A stretch of DNA of 64,000 nt from Chryseobacterium sp. SNU WT5 (GTDB lineage Bacteria > Bacteroidota > Bacteroidia > Flavobacteriales > Weeksellaceae), in NCBI RefSeq assembly GCF_007362475.1, contig NZ_CP041687.1, positions 806,001 through 870,000 on the forward strand, written 5' to 3'. The position numbers were made by a program, and so were the translations under genes. The notes beneath the pieces are model-generated. The model was not told where the DNA came from and made no database searches. It saw nothing but the letters and a program-made list of their open reading frames with translations. The stretch's first letter is position 1; each line of letters starts with the position of its first letter. Of this stretch, positions 7,590 to 19,009 are shown piece after piece.

Positions 7590-9560
7590 TTATAATTTAA
7601 ATTTGATACCACTATTGATAGTGCGTCCTTCTACGTGCGTCCAGATTTCGTCAAATTGCGGATTTTGATGAGTTCCGGAAACAACAGGTTTATAATTAAT
7701 TTGTTTGGTATCCGTAAAGTTTTCGAGGTTCAGGAATATAGAAAACCTTCCAAAAAATTTCTCTACCATAAAACCAAGTTCCCAATAAGGGTTTGTATTT
7801 TGGCGATTGTATAAAATCTGTTTATCCGTATAATACGCTTCGAAACCGGCTTTATAATTTCCTTCTTTCTCTGCAATTAAGGCAAGATTCACTTTACTTT
7901 TCGGCACCAATGGCAACATTTGATTGTCTGGGAGATAATCTGCTTTGGTATCGGTAAAGGTATATCCTGCAAATAATTTAATAAAATCTTTATAAATAAA
8001 TTTCAAATTGGTTTCAAAACCTTTGCTGAAAACAGGAAAACTGGTATTCATAAGATTAAAAGTTGAATCAATATTCTCATTCAAAATAATTGAATTGGTG
8101 AGTTTTGTATAAAAGAACATTTGATTTAAACTCAAATTAAAATCATCACCTAATCTTGTTTTAAAATTAAGGTCAGCGGTGGCACCCAAACTTTTTTCGG
8201 AAGTAACATTCTGTAATGCGCGCAGATTTTGATAGCTGAAAGTATCTGTTTGCTCTGTAAAAGAAGTTGGTGTTTTATAACCAAAACCTCCTCCAACTCT
8301 ACTTGTTAATTGAGGTGAGATTAAAAATAAGAACGATGTCTTCGGTAAGAAAAAAATTTCTCCTTTATCGTACAAAGCATTATTGTAATTAACAAAATCT
8401 GTCCTAATTCCATTTTCAACCTTTAAAAAATCAGCAATATCCCATGTATGTTGTGCGTAAACCCCTGAAGTTTCTGTCTGTAAATTAAGATCAAAGGGAT
8501 TCGCAGAACTTTGTCTAAACTCATCTGCAATATAATTTCCTCCTAAAATTAATGTCTGATTGGGAAATGATTGATTCCAGGAGAGATCTGAATAGAAATT
8601 TTGATTCTCTCCCTTAAAATTATAACCTGGAATTTTTATTTTACGATCAAAAATAGAATAAGCACTCTTAAAATTTAAAGAAGAATTGTCGGTGAATTTC
8701 TTTTCAAATTCAAGCGTAGTTGTATTTCTTATGGTATTATTTTCTTCGAAATAAGGGTGATTCGCACTTCGGCCGCCACCGATATATTGCATATCTCCTC
8801 CCAAGCGGTTTCCTTTGGTAAAAGCATTGCCCAGGATCATCTTCGCATCTCCGCCAAGATAAAAGAATAATTTTGGGTGAATGGTAAAATCTTTAGACTG
8901 TGGCAGTTCCGAAAAGTCATTACCATCCACGTCGAACGCTTTCTGATTGTTGTAAGTGGCCATAAAAGTATAACCGAAATTGTTCGTTTTCTTTGAAGCG
9001 TACACACCAAAATTCAAAAGTCCGGTATTTGCATAATTGGTGAGAATATTCAGATCCTGTTTTTCCCGAGGTGTTCTCGATATAAAATTGATCACCCCGG
9101 CAATTGCTCCAGCTCCGAATAAAGTGGAAGATGGACCTTTAATAATTTCCACCTGTTTTAAATCCAGGGGCGGGATTTCCAGAATACTTAATCCGTTTGC
9201 AAAATTTCCAAAACTTGGAAACCCATCTTTTAAAATCTGCGTATATCGGCCATCTAACCCTTGAATTCTAATGCTGGAATTAGCTGAAGTTGCAGACGTT
9301 TGCTGTACTGCAATTCCTGTACTTTCATGTAAAATCATAGCAACATTGGAAGGCCGCATATTAGACTTTTCATCGATCTCTTCCAATTCTATAGTTTCTA
9401 CTCTGGTTGGAGTATTTGCGATTGTCCGACTAGTTCGCGTAGAATTAATAATGACTTCTTCAATGTCATCTTCACGCTCAGTGGGCGTCTTTATAGTATC
9501 ATTTTGCGCAAACGATAAAGCGTACAGCAAAACTGCTATAGTTAAAAATATCTTTTTCAT
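7590..9560 (-). CDS. TonB-dependent outer-membrane receptor
   Basis: A 656-residue protein with a signal peptide (MKKIFLTIAVLLYALSFAQ) and a plug domain at about residues 40-165 (IRIQGLDGRYTQILKDG, IEIIKGPSSTLFGAGAIAGVINFIS). A 22-strand-type barrel follows, ending in an aromatic-poor KFKL tail. There is no N-terminal carboxypeptidase-like domain. Substrate cannot be read from sequence; the upstream small Cys-rich protein hints at a metal. Confidence 0.92.
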   Translation of the reverse strand: MKKIFLTIAVLLYALSFAQNDTIKTPTEREDDIEEVIINSTRTSRTIANTPTRVETIELEEIDEKSNMRPSNVAMILHESTGIAVQQTSATSANSSIRIQGLDGRYTQILKDGFPSFGNFANGLSILEIPPLDLKQVEIIKGPSSTLFGAGAIAGVINFISRTPREKQDLNILTNYANTGLLNFGVYASKKTNNFGYTFMATYNNQKAFDVDGNDFSELPQSKDFTIHPKLFFYLGGDAKMILGNAFTKGNRLGGDMQYIGGGRSANHPYFEENNTIRNTTTLEFEKKFTDNSSLNFKSAYSIFDRKIKIPGYNFKGENQNFYSDLSWNQSFPNQTLILGGNYIADEFRQSSANPFDLNLQTETSGVYAQHTWDIADFLKVENGIRTDFVNYNNALYDKGEIFFLPKTSFLFLISPQLTSRVGGGFGYKTPTSFTEQTDTFSYQNLRALQNVTSEKSLGATADLNFKTRLGDDFNLSLNQMFFYTKLTNSIILNENIDSTFNLMNTSFPVFSKGFETNLKFIYKDFIKLFAGYTFTDTKADYLPDNQMLPLVPKSKVNLALIAEKEGNYKAGFEAYYTDKQILYNRQNTNPYWELGFMVEKFFGRFSIFLNLENFTDTKQINYKPVVSGTHQNPQFDEIWTHVEGRTINSGIKFKL

Positions 9561-9605
9561 TAAAAATAATTGAATTAAAACTTAAGTAAATAATTTCTTT
9601 AAATT

Positions 9606-9926
9606 TCAACACAATTTAGGCGGTTGCCAAATTCCGAAAGGGATCTTTGAAATAGTAAACAGCTGAAAATCAACAATTTTTGAATTGTGATTTATTTCTG
9701 TACTGTCTTTGATTTGTAAATTAATCTTTTCGAACACCATCACTATGCCACAGCAGGCGCAAGGGCAAAAAACGGAACATGCATCCAAATCTGAAGGATG
9801 AGAAAAGACCTCACTTTTTTTAATAGAAGTTGAAGATACGTTTGAAAATGGAGAAATCCCGTCATTACAAGAAACTGTAATGAGTATTGCAAAAAATAGC
9901 GATAAGACTAATGCAACGATTTTCAC
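9606..9926 (-). CDS. Small Cys-rich secreted protein (DUF6660-like)
   Basis: A 106-residue protein with a GTG start and a lipoprotein-like signal (FFAILITVSC). A compact Cys cluster (ACSVFCPCACCGIV, about residues 49-62) is typical of small proteins encoded next to TonB-dependent receptors in flavobacteria. It precedes the receptor by 45 bases on the same strand, so the two probably form one transcript. Metal binding is an inference from the Cys cluster. Confidence 0.7.
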   Translation of the reverse strand: MKIVALVLSLFFAILITVSCNDGISPFSNVSSTSIKKSEVFSHPSDLDACSVFCPCACCGIVMVFEKINLQIKDSTEINHNSKIVDFQLFTISKIPFGIWQPPKLC

Positions 9927-10042
9927 GCAGCAAAGGTAATAATTTTCGGATGCTAAGAGTCAATTATTTTTAGTCGAGAACAACTTTTAACATTAATTTA
10001 ATTCATAAAAAGCTTCAATATTTTCATTTTAAATAAAAATAA

Positions 10043-11527
<1,485 letters not shown>

Positions 11528-11624
11528 AAAAACACTTATTCATTAAAGTGCCAAAGGTAATTCTGTAGCATTTTTTATTAAAGTTTCAAATTATCATTAT
11601 ATTTACTTTCCAATTAAATTTACA

Positions 11625-12080
11625 ATGCAAAAAATTTATCTGCTCTTCTGTTTTACACTGCTGGTGAGTTGTAATATTTTACCTTCAGGCAACACGGTCT
11701 ACCGTTCCGGCAACAGCTATCCACAGAAAACTCCTACTGTAAAGAGCGAAATAAATGAGTTTGCAGTCTTAATGGAAAAGGATAAAATTAATAAAAAACA
11801 TGTGAATGCAGAAGTCCTCACCCACTTGCTTAATGATCCTGATCCTAATGAACTAAATACCGCTGCAGTAATCGATAATACTTCAAACTGTGATATAATC
11901 ATTAGAATTGTAGGAATTCGCAGTAATGAAATTTATAACTTACCTATTCCGCGTAACTCCAAAAACCAATTTATCATTAAAAAAGGCACTTATACCTTGA
12001 AATCTAATATCTGCGGAGCCAATTATTATTCTCAGAAAAATATTATTGAGCCTCTTATCTTAAAGCTTTCTACCAACTAA
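11625..12080 (+). CDS. Lipoprotein of unknown function
   Basis: A 151-residue protein with a lipoprotein signal (LLFCFTLLVSC, Cys about residue 16). The middle has HVNAEVLTHLLNDPD and a conserved-looking SNCDIIIRIVG stretch, and the C-terminus has SNICGANYYSQK. It resembles uncharacterised lipoproteins of Chryseobacterium relatives (possibly DUF6759). No operon partner. Confidence 0.65.
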   Translation: MQKIYLLFCFTLLVSCNILPSGNTVYRSGNSYPQKTPTVKSEINEFAVLMEKDKINKKHVNAEVLTHLLNDPDPNELNTAAVIDNTSNCDIIIRIVGIRSNEIYNLPIPRNSKNQFIIKKGTYTLKSNICGANYYSQKNIIEPLILKLSTN

Positions 12081-12223
12081 TTTTTATTTGTCTAATAAAT
12101 TCCTTAGTTTACCAGATAATTCTTAGCAAAAAAGTGCAGATTAAAAGCGCATACACTCACAATAACATGAGAAACGAATGATGGAAATCACCACTGATAA
12201 AACTCATACTTGAAAATTTTAGA

Positions 12224-12241
12224 ATCCGATTTAAATCGGAT
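12224..12241. promoter_or_regulatory. 18-bp perfect palindrome upstream of nirK
   Basis: ATCCGATTTAAATCGGAT is a perfect inverted repeat 38 bases before the nirK start codon. Its last T is the first base of a TAAATTTG sequence (12241-12248) matching the -7 consensus. No TTG is present at the -33 spacing. A site in this position would either block RNA polymerase or place a regulator beside it. Confidence 0.6.
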
Positions 12242-12248
12242 AAATTTG
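12241..12248 (+). promoter_or_regulatory. Candidate nirK -7 element
   Basis: TAAATTTG fits TAnnTTTG exactly and lies 31 bases upstream of the nirK ATG. It directly abuts the palindrome at 12224-12241, suggesting that the promoter is controlled by whatever binds there. Confidence 0.5.
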
Positions 12249-12279
12249 TCCTATTAAAAAACAGTTAAAATATTATCTC

Positions 12280-13314
12280 ATGAAAAGAATCGTAACTTGT
12301 TTTACATTAGCCCTCTTAACATTGCAGGCTTGTAAACAAAACCCTTCAGAAAACTCTTCAGCAAAATCTGAAAACACAATGGACATCGCTGTAAGTGGTG
12401 ACGCAATTAATCAAAGTATTGTAAATCCACCAATGCTCCCGGCTCCAATCGGAGACAGAGCAGCTAAAAAAGTAGTGGTCCGTTTAGAAGCGACTGAAGA
12501 AGTTGGTGAATTAGCAGACGGTGTAACTTATAAATTCTGGACTTTCAACAGTACCGTACCAGGAACTTTTATCAGAATTAGAGTTGGTGACGAGGTAGAA
12601 CTTCACGTAACCAACAGAAGCGATAGTGTTATGCCGCATAACATTGACCTTCATGCAGTGAATGGCCCAGGTGGAGGCGCAGAAGCAACCAACGTAGCAC
12701 CAGGAAAAGAAGCGATCTTCAATTTCAAAGCGCTTAATCCTGGATTATATGTCTATCATTGTGCTGCAGCTCCAGTTCCTTTACACATTGCGAACGGAAT
12801 GTATGGTTTGATCTTAGTAGAACCTGCAGGTGGATTGCCAAAAGTAGATCGTGAGTATTATGTGATGCAAGGTGAATTCTACACCAAAGGAAAAACCGAT
12901 GAGAAAGGACTTCAGGAATTTGACCAAGATAAAGGGGTAGATGAAAGACCAACTTACGTAGTATTCAACGGTAAAAAAAATGCACTAATGGGCGCCAATG
13001 CTCTAGAAGCTAAAGTTGGTGAAACAGTTCGATTCTTCGTAGGAAATGGTGGACCAAACTTGGTGTCTTCTTTCCACGTAATTGGAGAGATCTTCGACAG
13101 AGTTTATGTAGAAGGTGGAAGCAAAATCAATGAAAACGTACAAACTACAGTAATTCCAGCTGGTGGAGCGGCAATCGTAGAATTTAAAGTGGAAGAGCCT
13201 GGTAATTATATTATCGTAGACCACTCTATCTTCAGAGCATTTAACAAAGGTGCTATTGGTATGCTTAAAGTGACCGGAGAAAAAAATCCAAAAATTTACA
13301 ATAAAGTACAATAA
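12280..13314 (+). CDS. nirK: Copper-containing nitrite reductase
   Basis: A 344-residue protein with a lipoprotein-like signal (ALLTLQAC). Two cupredoxin domains carry the copper ligands: [12 protein letters not shown] (type 1 His and type 2 His), [19 protein letters not shown] (type 2 His, then the type 1 Cys-His-Met set), and a C-terminal [14 protein letters not shown] with the remaining type 2 His. It reduces nitrite to nitric oxide in the periplasm. It is followed by SUMF1-like and SCO1-like genes, a common flavobacterial nirK operon. Confidence 0.93.
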   Translation: MKRIVTCFTLALLTLQACKQNPSENSSAKSENTMDIAVSGDAINQSIVNPPMLPAPIGDRAAKKVVVRLEATEEVGELADGVTYKFWTFNSTVPGTFIRIRVGDEVELHVTNRSDSVMPHNIDLHAVNGPGGGAEATNVAPGKEAIFNFKALNPGLYVYHCAAAPVPLHIANGMYGLILVEPAGGLPKVDREYYVMQGEFYTKGKTDEKGLQEFDQDKGVDERPTYVVFNGKKNALMGANALEAKVGETVRFFVGNGGPNLVSSFHVIGEIFDRVYVEGGSKINENVQTTVIPAGGAAIVEFKVEEPGNYIIVDHSIFRAFNKGAIGMLKVTGEKNPKIYNKVQ

Positions 13315-13349
13315 TCACATTTCAAACAAATTATAAAGAAGAAACCGCC

Positions 13350-14201
13350 ATGTATAAAATTTTCAAAATATTAATGTACGCTGGTGGTTTCTTTTTTCTA
13401 ATGGCTTCTTGTGAAAAAGCAAATACCCTTACCTCAGCAAAAGTATCTTCTGACACGCTTGATAAAGAAGTTGCCATTACGCCTGATGTCAAAATGGTTT
13501 TGATTAATGGTGGTGAATACCAACCTTTTTATGGAACAGACAGTAGTTTAGTTGAAGTAAAAGATTTCCTGCTTGATGAAAGACCTGTAACAAACGCAGA
13601 ATTTCTTGACTTTGTTAAGAAAAACCCTAAGTGGAAACGTAGTAAGATCAAAGCATTATTTGCAGATGATACTTATTTGCAAGATTGGCAGGATGACGAA
13701 ACCCTTCCAAAGAATGCTGATCCCGAAGCTGCAGTAACTTTTGTGTCATGGTTTGCGGCGAAAGCCTATGCCAAAGCTGCCGGAAAAAGGCTTCCAACAT
13801 TGGACGAATGGGAATACGTTGCGATGGCAGACGAAGAATCTGCAAACGCAAGAGACAAACCTACTTATTCTGCCCACCTCATTAATCTTTATAATGAAAA
13901 GGACAGACAAAAAAATAAAGTGAAGAGCTCTGCACCAAATTATTGGGGAGTTTATAATATGTTTGATCTTGTTTGGGAATGGACCGACGATTTCAACTCC
14001 ATTATGACGACCAGTGATTCCCGCACTGCAGAATTTGATGACAAAGGACTTTTTTGCGCATCTGCAGCTACCAGTACCACAGATGTTCTAAATTATGCTT
14101 CTTTCATGAGATACGCGTTTCGATCCAGTTTAAAGGCAAGTTACACCGTTGGAAATTTAGGTTTTCGATGCGCAAAAGACACCACAAATAGTACAAAATG
14201 A
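13350..14201 (+). CDS. SUMF1/FGE-sulfatase-fold lipoprotein of the nirK operon
   Basis: A 283-residue lipoprotein (signal ends FFFLMASC) with a formylglycine-generating-enzyme-like fold: FLLDERPVTNAEFLDFV, AVTFVSWFAAKAYAKAAGKRLPTLDEWEYVA, YWGVYNMFDLVWEWTDDF and the terminal LGFRCAKD. Such proteins next to nirK may help assemble or support nitrite reductase; enzymatic FGE activity is not implied. The stop overlaps the start of the SCO1 gene by four bases. Confidence 0.85.
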   Translation: MYKIFKILMYAGGFFFLMASCEKANTLTSAKVSSDTLDKEVAITPDVKMVLINGGEYQPFYGTDSSLVEVKDFLLDERPVTNAEFLDFVKKNPKWKRSKIKALFADDTYLQDWQDDETLPKNADPEAAVTFVSWFAAKAYAKAAGKRLPTLDEWEYVAMADEESANARDKPTYSAHLINLYNEKDRQKNKVKSSAPNYWGVYNMFDLVWEWTDDFNSIMTTSDSRTAEFDDKGLFCASAATSTTDVLNYASFMRYAFRSSLKASYTVGNLGFRCAKDTTNSTK

Positions 14202-14773
14202 AAAATTTAATTCTTCTAGTATTTTCAGCAGTCTTCTTTATTTCCTGTTCAAAAACGGAGAAAACACAAACTGCAAAAAAAGAAAATCCTGCTGCATCTA
14301 TATTTCTATTAGATTCTAAATGGCAAAACCAGGATGGTAAAGAATTACAGTTAAAAGATTTACAAGGAAAAAATCTGGTAATGGTGATGATCTTTACAAG
14401 TTGTAAAACGGCATGTCCACTTTTGGTGGCCGATATGCGAAAGATCGCTTCCAAGATTGATCCAAAGAAATTAAAAGAAACCACAATGGTATTGGTTTCC
14501 ATTGATCCGGAAAACGATACTCCTGAAGTTTTAAAGGAATATGGCCAACAGCAGAAAATGGACGGCGAGCCTTGGCTTTTCCTCAGAAGTGATAAAGAGT
14601 CGGTACGTGAACTGGCCAATGTTCTGGCAGTGAAGTACAAGAAAATTTCGCCAATCGTTTTCTCACACTCCAATATCATTAGCGTCTTTAATAAAAATGG
14701 AGAAATGGTAGACCAAGCAGAAGGAACCGTAAATTCTGAAAAAGTTGCCAATACAGTAAATGGTCTGAATTAA
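14198..14773 (+). CDS. SCO1/SenC-type copper chaperone lipoprotein
   Basis: A 191-residue lipoprotein (signal ends FFISC) with a thioredoxin-like fold. The CxxxC copper motif is SCKTACPLL (about residues 67-75) and the distal copper His is in the FSHSN stretch. Likely delivers copper to NirK or another cuproenzyme. It is translationally coupled to the preceding gene (ATGA overlap). Confidence 0.9.
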   Translation: MKNLILLVFSAVFFISCSKTEKTQTAKKENPAASIFLLDSKWQNQDGKELQLKDLQGKNLVMVMIFTSCKTACPLLVADMRKIASKIDPKKLKETTMVLVSIDPENDTPEVLKEYGQQQKMDGEPWLFLRSDKESVRELANVLAVKYKKISPIVFSHSNIISVFNKNGEMVDQAEGTVNSEKVANTVNGLN

Positions 14774-14798
14774 AATAACACTAACTCAACCATCCAGG

Positions 14799-14828
14799 CC
14801 TGCGAAAGAAATTTTGCAGGTTTTTTTA
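14799..14828. terminator. Terminator between the nirK operon and the DUF4407 gene
   Basis: CCTGCGAAA/TTTTGCAGG stem with loop GAAA (one G-T pair) followed by a T run on the plus strand. Confidence 0.82.
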
Positions 14829-14836
14829 TCTATTTT

Positions 14837-15910
14837 TTATTTGCCTAAATTATCTTTAAAATCATCTATTCGCCAATCCGTCAATGCATTCCCTTTTTCT
14901 ATTTTTTCTTTTGAATAGAGTTTAAAATCATTTTCGGTTTTTTCTAAAAGGTAATCATAAGGTCCTACGCCCGATATTAATTTAACCAAAACCGGAGCAA
15001 TTTCCAGCGCGATGAAAAGCCCCATGATAAAAGCAGCTGCAACTCCAATAATCGCAGAATTTTTTCCAAGCTCATCTAATGCCTGTAATCTTGCGGCAAA
15101 TCCATTGAATTGATCTTCGAAGGTTTCTGTTTTACCTCTTTCTTTTTCTATATTGGTGTATACTTTAGACACTTCTTTATCCAAATATTCTATTCTTGGA
15201 GCAATCTGTTTCTGATAACTTTCTAAATCCTGACGGCGTTGCTCCTTCAATTCTACTTTCCTTTTCGCGTTTGTTCCGAATCCTACTTTTCCACTGGTCA
15301 AACCACTTTGCTTTCCTAAAATTTCTTTTTCTAATTCCACGGCAGCCGAATCATAAGACTTTTGATACTCTGCTATTTTACTTTGGATTTCTTTTTTCTC
15401 AGTATCAAAAGGTCCGGTCTGCTGCAAGATCCTACCATTCATTTCCGTTTGCAACTGGGTTTTATTTCGCTGAATAATCGTGTTCAGTTGTTTATTTACT
15501 TCCTTTTCGAAAATCTTTAATTCTAACGGTTTGGAAATTATAATTCCTAGAAAAGCAGCTAAAATCAACCGTGGAATGGTCATTAAAATCTGATTCCACC
15601 ATGTTCCAGTTTTCTTAATTGACGATACAATATACCGGTCAAGATTGAAAATCATTAATCCCCATACCAATGCAAAAGTTACAGAGATCCAAAGATTGTC
15701 AAAAACCGTAAACATCGCATAACCTGCAGAAAGGGTCGCAAAAACGGCGGTGAACAAAACAATACCTCCAATCCCTGCGAATTTATTCCACTCACTCGGT
15801 GTTTTTCTTAGAATATGAATATTCCCTCCGGAACAAATCATTAGAAATTGTTGAAACCAGTTCATCGAATGATTAACGTGGTTTAGCGGATTTATTTGTG
15901 GCGTTTTCAT
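14837..15910 (-). CDS. DUF4407 membrane protein
   Basis: A 357-residue protein. Three hydrophobic segments lie within the first 125 residues, including FAGIGGIVLFTAVFATLSAG and ALVWGLMIFNLDRYIVSSI. A long charged coiled-coil region follows (about residues 130-265), then another membrane segment (NSAIIGVAAAFIMGLFIALEI) near residue 290. The LDRYIVSSI segment is characteristic of DUF4407. Function unknown; it is a single-gene unit. Confidence 0.85.
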   Translation of the reverse strand: MKTPQINPLNHVNHSMNWFQQFLMICSGGNIHILRKTPSEWNKFAGIGGIVLFTAVFATLSAGYAMFTVFDNLWISVTFALVWGLMIFNLDRYIVSSIKKTGTWWNQILMTIPRLILAAFLGIIISKPLELKIFEKEVNKQLNTIIQRNKTQLQTEMNGRILQQTGPFDTEKKEIQSKIAEYQKSYDSAAVELEKEILGKQSGLTSGKVGFGTNAKRKVELKEQRRQDLESYQKQIAPRIEYLDKEVSKVYTNIEKERGKTETFEDQFNGFAARLQALDELGKNSAIIGVAAAFIMGLFIALEIAPVLVKLISGVGPYDYLLEKTENDFKLYSKEKIEKGNALTDWRIDDFKDNLGK

Positions 15911-16102
15911 TATTATAATCTTGCTTTAACTAATTTGTGCTAAAAAATATTTTTTCGTTACAGATAATAACAAACTTTAACTTTTAAAATTAGGTATTTT
16001 CAAGAGGCAAAATGGAATTCTAAATAAAAACCAGCATTTAATATAAATTAACAAAAGAATCGTAAATTCGCGTACTAATAAATGATCACTTAAATATCTC
16101 TA

Positions 16103-17923
16103 ATGAAAAAACATTTTACTCTTTTGACGCTTCTTCTGGCGTTTACAATTTTTGCTCAGACCTGTGGTTTTGATCAAGTTCAAAATAACTTAGAAAAGCA
16201 ATTTCCTCAACTTAAAAAAGACAGAGAAGCAGCTGATGCAAAATTGCTCAATACAAACGTTAAATCATATTTAAATAAGATTGGAGCAACCTCAAAAGCA
16301 GGTCAATATACAGGGACAATTTATGAAATACCTGTAGTAATCCATGTAATAACCTCAAGTGATCCCAGTAACAGCAGTCTTTCCCTGACTGATGAACAAA
16401 TTAAAACCTGGATTGAAAATTGCAACAAAATGTATGCAGCCACTTACGGTAATGGCTATGCACCAGAAGGTTCTGGAAGCCTGGATGGAAATGTGATTCC
16501 TATTAAATTGGTCTTAGCTAAAAGATCTCCATCTTGTGCTTCAACATCAGGAATTGTTAGATATGACGGAAGCACAATCGCTGGTTATGATCAAAATGGA
16601 GTCAACAGCTCCAACACTAATGGAGCAAGTACCGAACAAATTAGATCTTTGGCTCCTCACTGGCCGGAACAATCTTACTTCAATATTTATGTGATCCTTG
16701 GTTTTGACGGTGATAAATCAACTTATGGGCTTATGGGTTGGTGTGGTTACCCTACCAATCCAGATGCTTACTATGAGAGTTTCATGAAAGTAAAGGTAGT
16801 TACCAACGTACACGACTCCACTCTTGCTCATGAATTTGGACATGGAATGGGCTTAAAGCACACTTTTGAAGGTGCTAATGCTTCGCCAACTAACAACCCA
16901 CCTTTGGCATCAGATTGCCCAGTTAATAATAATTGCGCTTCCGATAATGATATGGTTTGTGATACAGAAGCTGGTGCCAGTTTACTACGCGTTTACCCAA
17001 CACCAACTAATTCGGCCACAAATCCTTGTACCGGCACAAACTATGCAGGCGTACAATATAATGTTATGAACTATACTAATAGTCCACGAAAATTTACAGC
17101 GGGTCAACGTGACAGAGCGCTTGCAATATTCATGCAATACCGAGGTAATCTGACCAGATCTTTGGGTGGTACTGATCTTAGTTCAGGACCGGCAATACCG
17201 GCAGCACTCAGAAGTTCTTGTACTCCACCTGGAGTTACGAACCTTGCTGATTATGGAATGGGACCGCGCAAAGTTACTCTTGGCAATATTGTAAACTCCT
17301 CCGAACCACTTTATAAGGACACTGGACTTTATTATGTAGATTACAGTTTGTACAATTGTTTCTCTACCTCTGTTTATACTGATATTCCTGATAATAGTTC
17401 AAGTAACCTCTCTGTTGAGTTCGGCACTAACCCACAGTTTGTAAAAGCTTGGATTGATTATAATGACAACGGCGTTTTTGAAACATCTGAATTAATTGGG
17501 GGATCAGCTGCTAGAGTTCCCATAACTAGTTCTCCTTACGTAATTAACTTCACACCACCTGCTAATGCCGTAAAAGGAACTTATCTGAGAATGCGTGTTA
17601 TTGTAGATTATGCAAATACTGCTTCATGCGGCACTTTACAGTACGGCCAAGCAGAAGATTATTCAGTAAGAATCATAAACCCTCTCTCTACCTCCGATAA
17701 TAATATTGATAACTCTGAGTCTATTATCTTTATTAAAAATGAAAATAAAATCCAGTTAGTAACGACTAATAATAAAGAATTTGGAGACTATGAAATCTAC
17801 GATATGACTGGTAAGATTATTCAGAAAGGAAAGTCAAAAAAGGAAATTATCTTAAAAACACAACTCACCAAAGGAATGTATATCGTTAAGTACGACAACA
17901 AGTCTAAAAAGTTTATGAATTAA
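16103..17923 (+). CDS. Secreted M43-type zinc metalloprotease with T9SS sorting tail
   Basis: A 606-residue protein with a signal peptide (residues 1-18). A pappalysin/M43-like metzincin domain carries HEFGHGMGLKH near residue 243 and the Met-turn VMNYTN near residue 320. A GEVED-type beta domain follows (about 430-530, with AWIDYNDNGVFE and GQAEDYSVRI). The last 70 residues (YEIYDMTGKIIQKG, LTKGMYIVKY) are a type A type IX secretion sorting domain. It is exported across the outer membrane. Confidence 0.92.
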   Translation: MKKHFTLLTLLLAFTIFAQTCGFDQVQNNLEKQFPQLKKDREAADAKLLNTNVKSYLNKIGATSKAGQYTGTIYEIPVVIHVITSSDPSNSSLSLTDEQIKTWIENCNKMYAATYGNGYAPEGSGSLDGNVIPIKLVLAKRSPSCASTSGIVRYDGSTIAGYDQNGVNSSNTNGASTEQIRSLAPHWPEQSYFNIYVILGFDGDKSTYGLMGWCGYPTNPDAYYESFMKVKVVTNVHDSTLAHEFGHGMGLKHTFEGANASPTNNPPLASDCPVNNNCASDNDMVCDTEAGASLLRVYPTPTNSATNPCTGTNYAGVQYNVMNYTNSPRKFTAGQRDRALAIFMQYRGNLTRSLGGTDLSSGPAIPAALRSSCTPPGVTNLADYGMGPRKVTLGNIVNSSEPLYKDTGLYYVDYSLYNCFSTSVYTDIPDNSSSNLSVEFGTNPQFVKAWIDYNDNGVFETSELIGGSAARVPITSSPYVINFTPPANAVKGTYLRMRVIVDYANTASCGTLQYGQAEDYSVRIINPLSTSDNNIDNSESIIFIKNENKIQLVTTNNKEFGDYEIYDMTGKIIQKGKSKKEIILKTQLTKGMYIVKYDNKSKKFMN

Positions 17924-17930
17924 ATAATTG

Positions 17931-17968
17931 AAAACAGAGTCGTATGAAAATATGGCTCTGTTTTTTTT
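17931..17968 (+). terminator. Terminator after the M43 protease
   Basis: AAAACAGAGTCGTA pairs with TATGGCTCTGTTTT (two G-T pairs) around a 6-base loop, followed by eight T. Confidence 0.85.
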
Positions 17969-17981
17969 AAAACTAAGCAAC

Positions 17982-18452
17982 ATGAAGAAAGTTATATTAT
18001 TATCCCTTCTAAGTTCATTTTTTCTACAATGCAATTCTCAGAAACAGGAACAGATTGCTAAACACATAGAAGAGCTCACAACGATTACCAATACAGATTC
18101 GAAATCCTTGATTGGTAAATGGTATTTAACCGGAACCTATGTTCTAACGAATACCGGCAGAAAAAAAGAAACAGACACTAAATGTCAATTGCAATCCTAT
18201 TGGAAATTTTACCAAGAACATGAACAACTGAAACAATCGCGAGTTACCGCAAACGGAAAGGATTGCTCTGAGCTTATTTCGACTACCGCCGGAAATTTTA
18301 CATTGAAAAATGGAGATTTCATCTATTTTATTGATGATGTAATGTACACCGCTTCCCTTAAAATGGTATCATCTAAAACGATGACTATCACTACCAGAGA
18401 TTTTTATCTTGGAAAAGACACGCTTATCGAAAAGACGTATGAAAAAAGATAA
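17982..18452 (+). CDS. Small lipoprotein, lipocalin-like size
   Basis: I start at ATG 17982, which opens a lipoprotein signal (MKKVILLSLLSSFFLQC); a longer frame from 17928 would include the terminator hairpin. The mature part (about 140 residues) contains SLIGKWYLTGTYVLTN near its start, a pattern seen in lipocalin-like DUFs. Function unknown. Confidence 0.7.
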   Translation: MKKVILLSLLSSFFLQCNSQKQEQIAKHIEELTTITNTDSKSLIGKWYLTGTYVLTNTGRKKETDTKCQLQSYWKFYQEHEQLKQSRVTANGKDCSELISTTAGNFTLKNGDFIYFIDDVMYTASLKMVSSKTMTITTRDFYLGKDTLIEKTYEKR

Positions 18453-18454
18453 TC

Positions 18455-19009
18455 TTACTTTAAACGCTCAGGATTTTGTTTTAGAAAACTATCCCATCCA
18501 GTATAAGATTTTTCTGTAGATACCGAACTGGAGTTAAAATAATGGCAAACTGCCACCGCTAAACCATCGGATGCATCTAAATATTTAGTTGGAAACTCTT
18601 TTAAATTCAGCAGATTTTTCAGCATGCCTGCTACCTGTTCTTTACTGGCATTACCATTTCCAGTAATTGCCATTTTAATCTTCTTGGGCGAATATTCTGT
18701 TATTGGAACATCACGATAGAGCGAAGCCGCCATAGCTACCCCTTGAGCACGACCCAGTTTGAGCATCGACTGTACGTTTTTACCAAAAAAAGGTGCTTCC
18801 AGAGCCACCTCATCAGGGTGATATTCATCAATTAAAGCTAAAGTCTTTTCAAAAATATACTTGAGCTTCGTCTCATGATTTGGATATTTAGTGAGAATGA
18901 GTTCATGCATAAAAATCATTTCCATTTTACTGCCTTTCACACTGATCAAACCGAAACCCATAATCGCGGTTCCGGGATCTATCCCTAAAATTATTCTTTC
19001 CGACTGCAT
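18455..19009 (-). CDS. ruvC: Crossover junction endodeoxyribonuclease RuvC
   Basis: A 184-residue protein. The acidic catalytic residues are visible in GIDPGTAIMGFGL (Asp near residue 10), EAPFFGKN (Glu near residue 70) and DASDGLAVA (Asp near residue 145). It resolves Holliday junctions. It converges on the small lipoprotein gene with only two bases between the stops. Confidence 0.96.
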   Translation of the reverse strand: MQSERIILGIDPGTAIMGFGLISVKGSKMEMIFMHELILTKYPNHETKLKYIFEKTLALIDEYHPDEVALEAPFFGKNVQSMLKLGRAQGVAMAASLYRDVPITEYSPKKIKMAITGNGNASKEQVAGMLKNLLNLKEFPTKYLDASDGLAVAVCHYFNSSSVSTEKSYTGWDSFLKQNPERLK

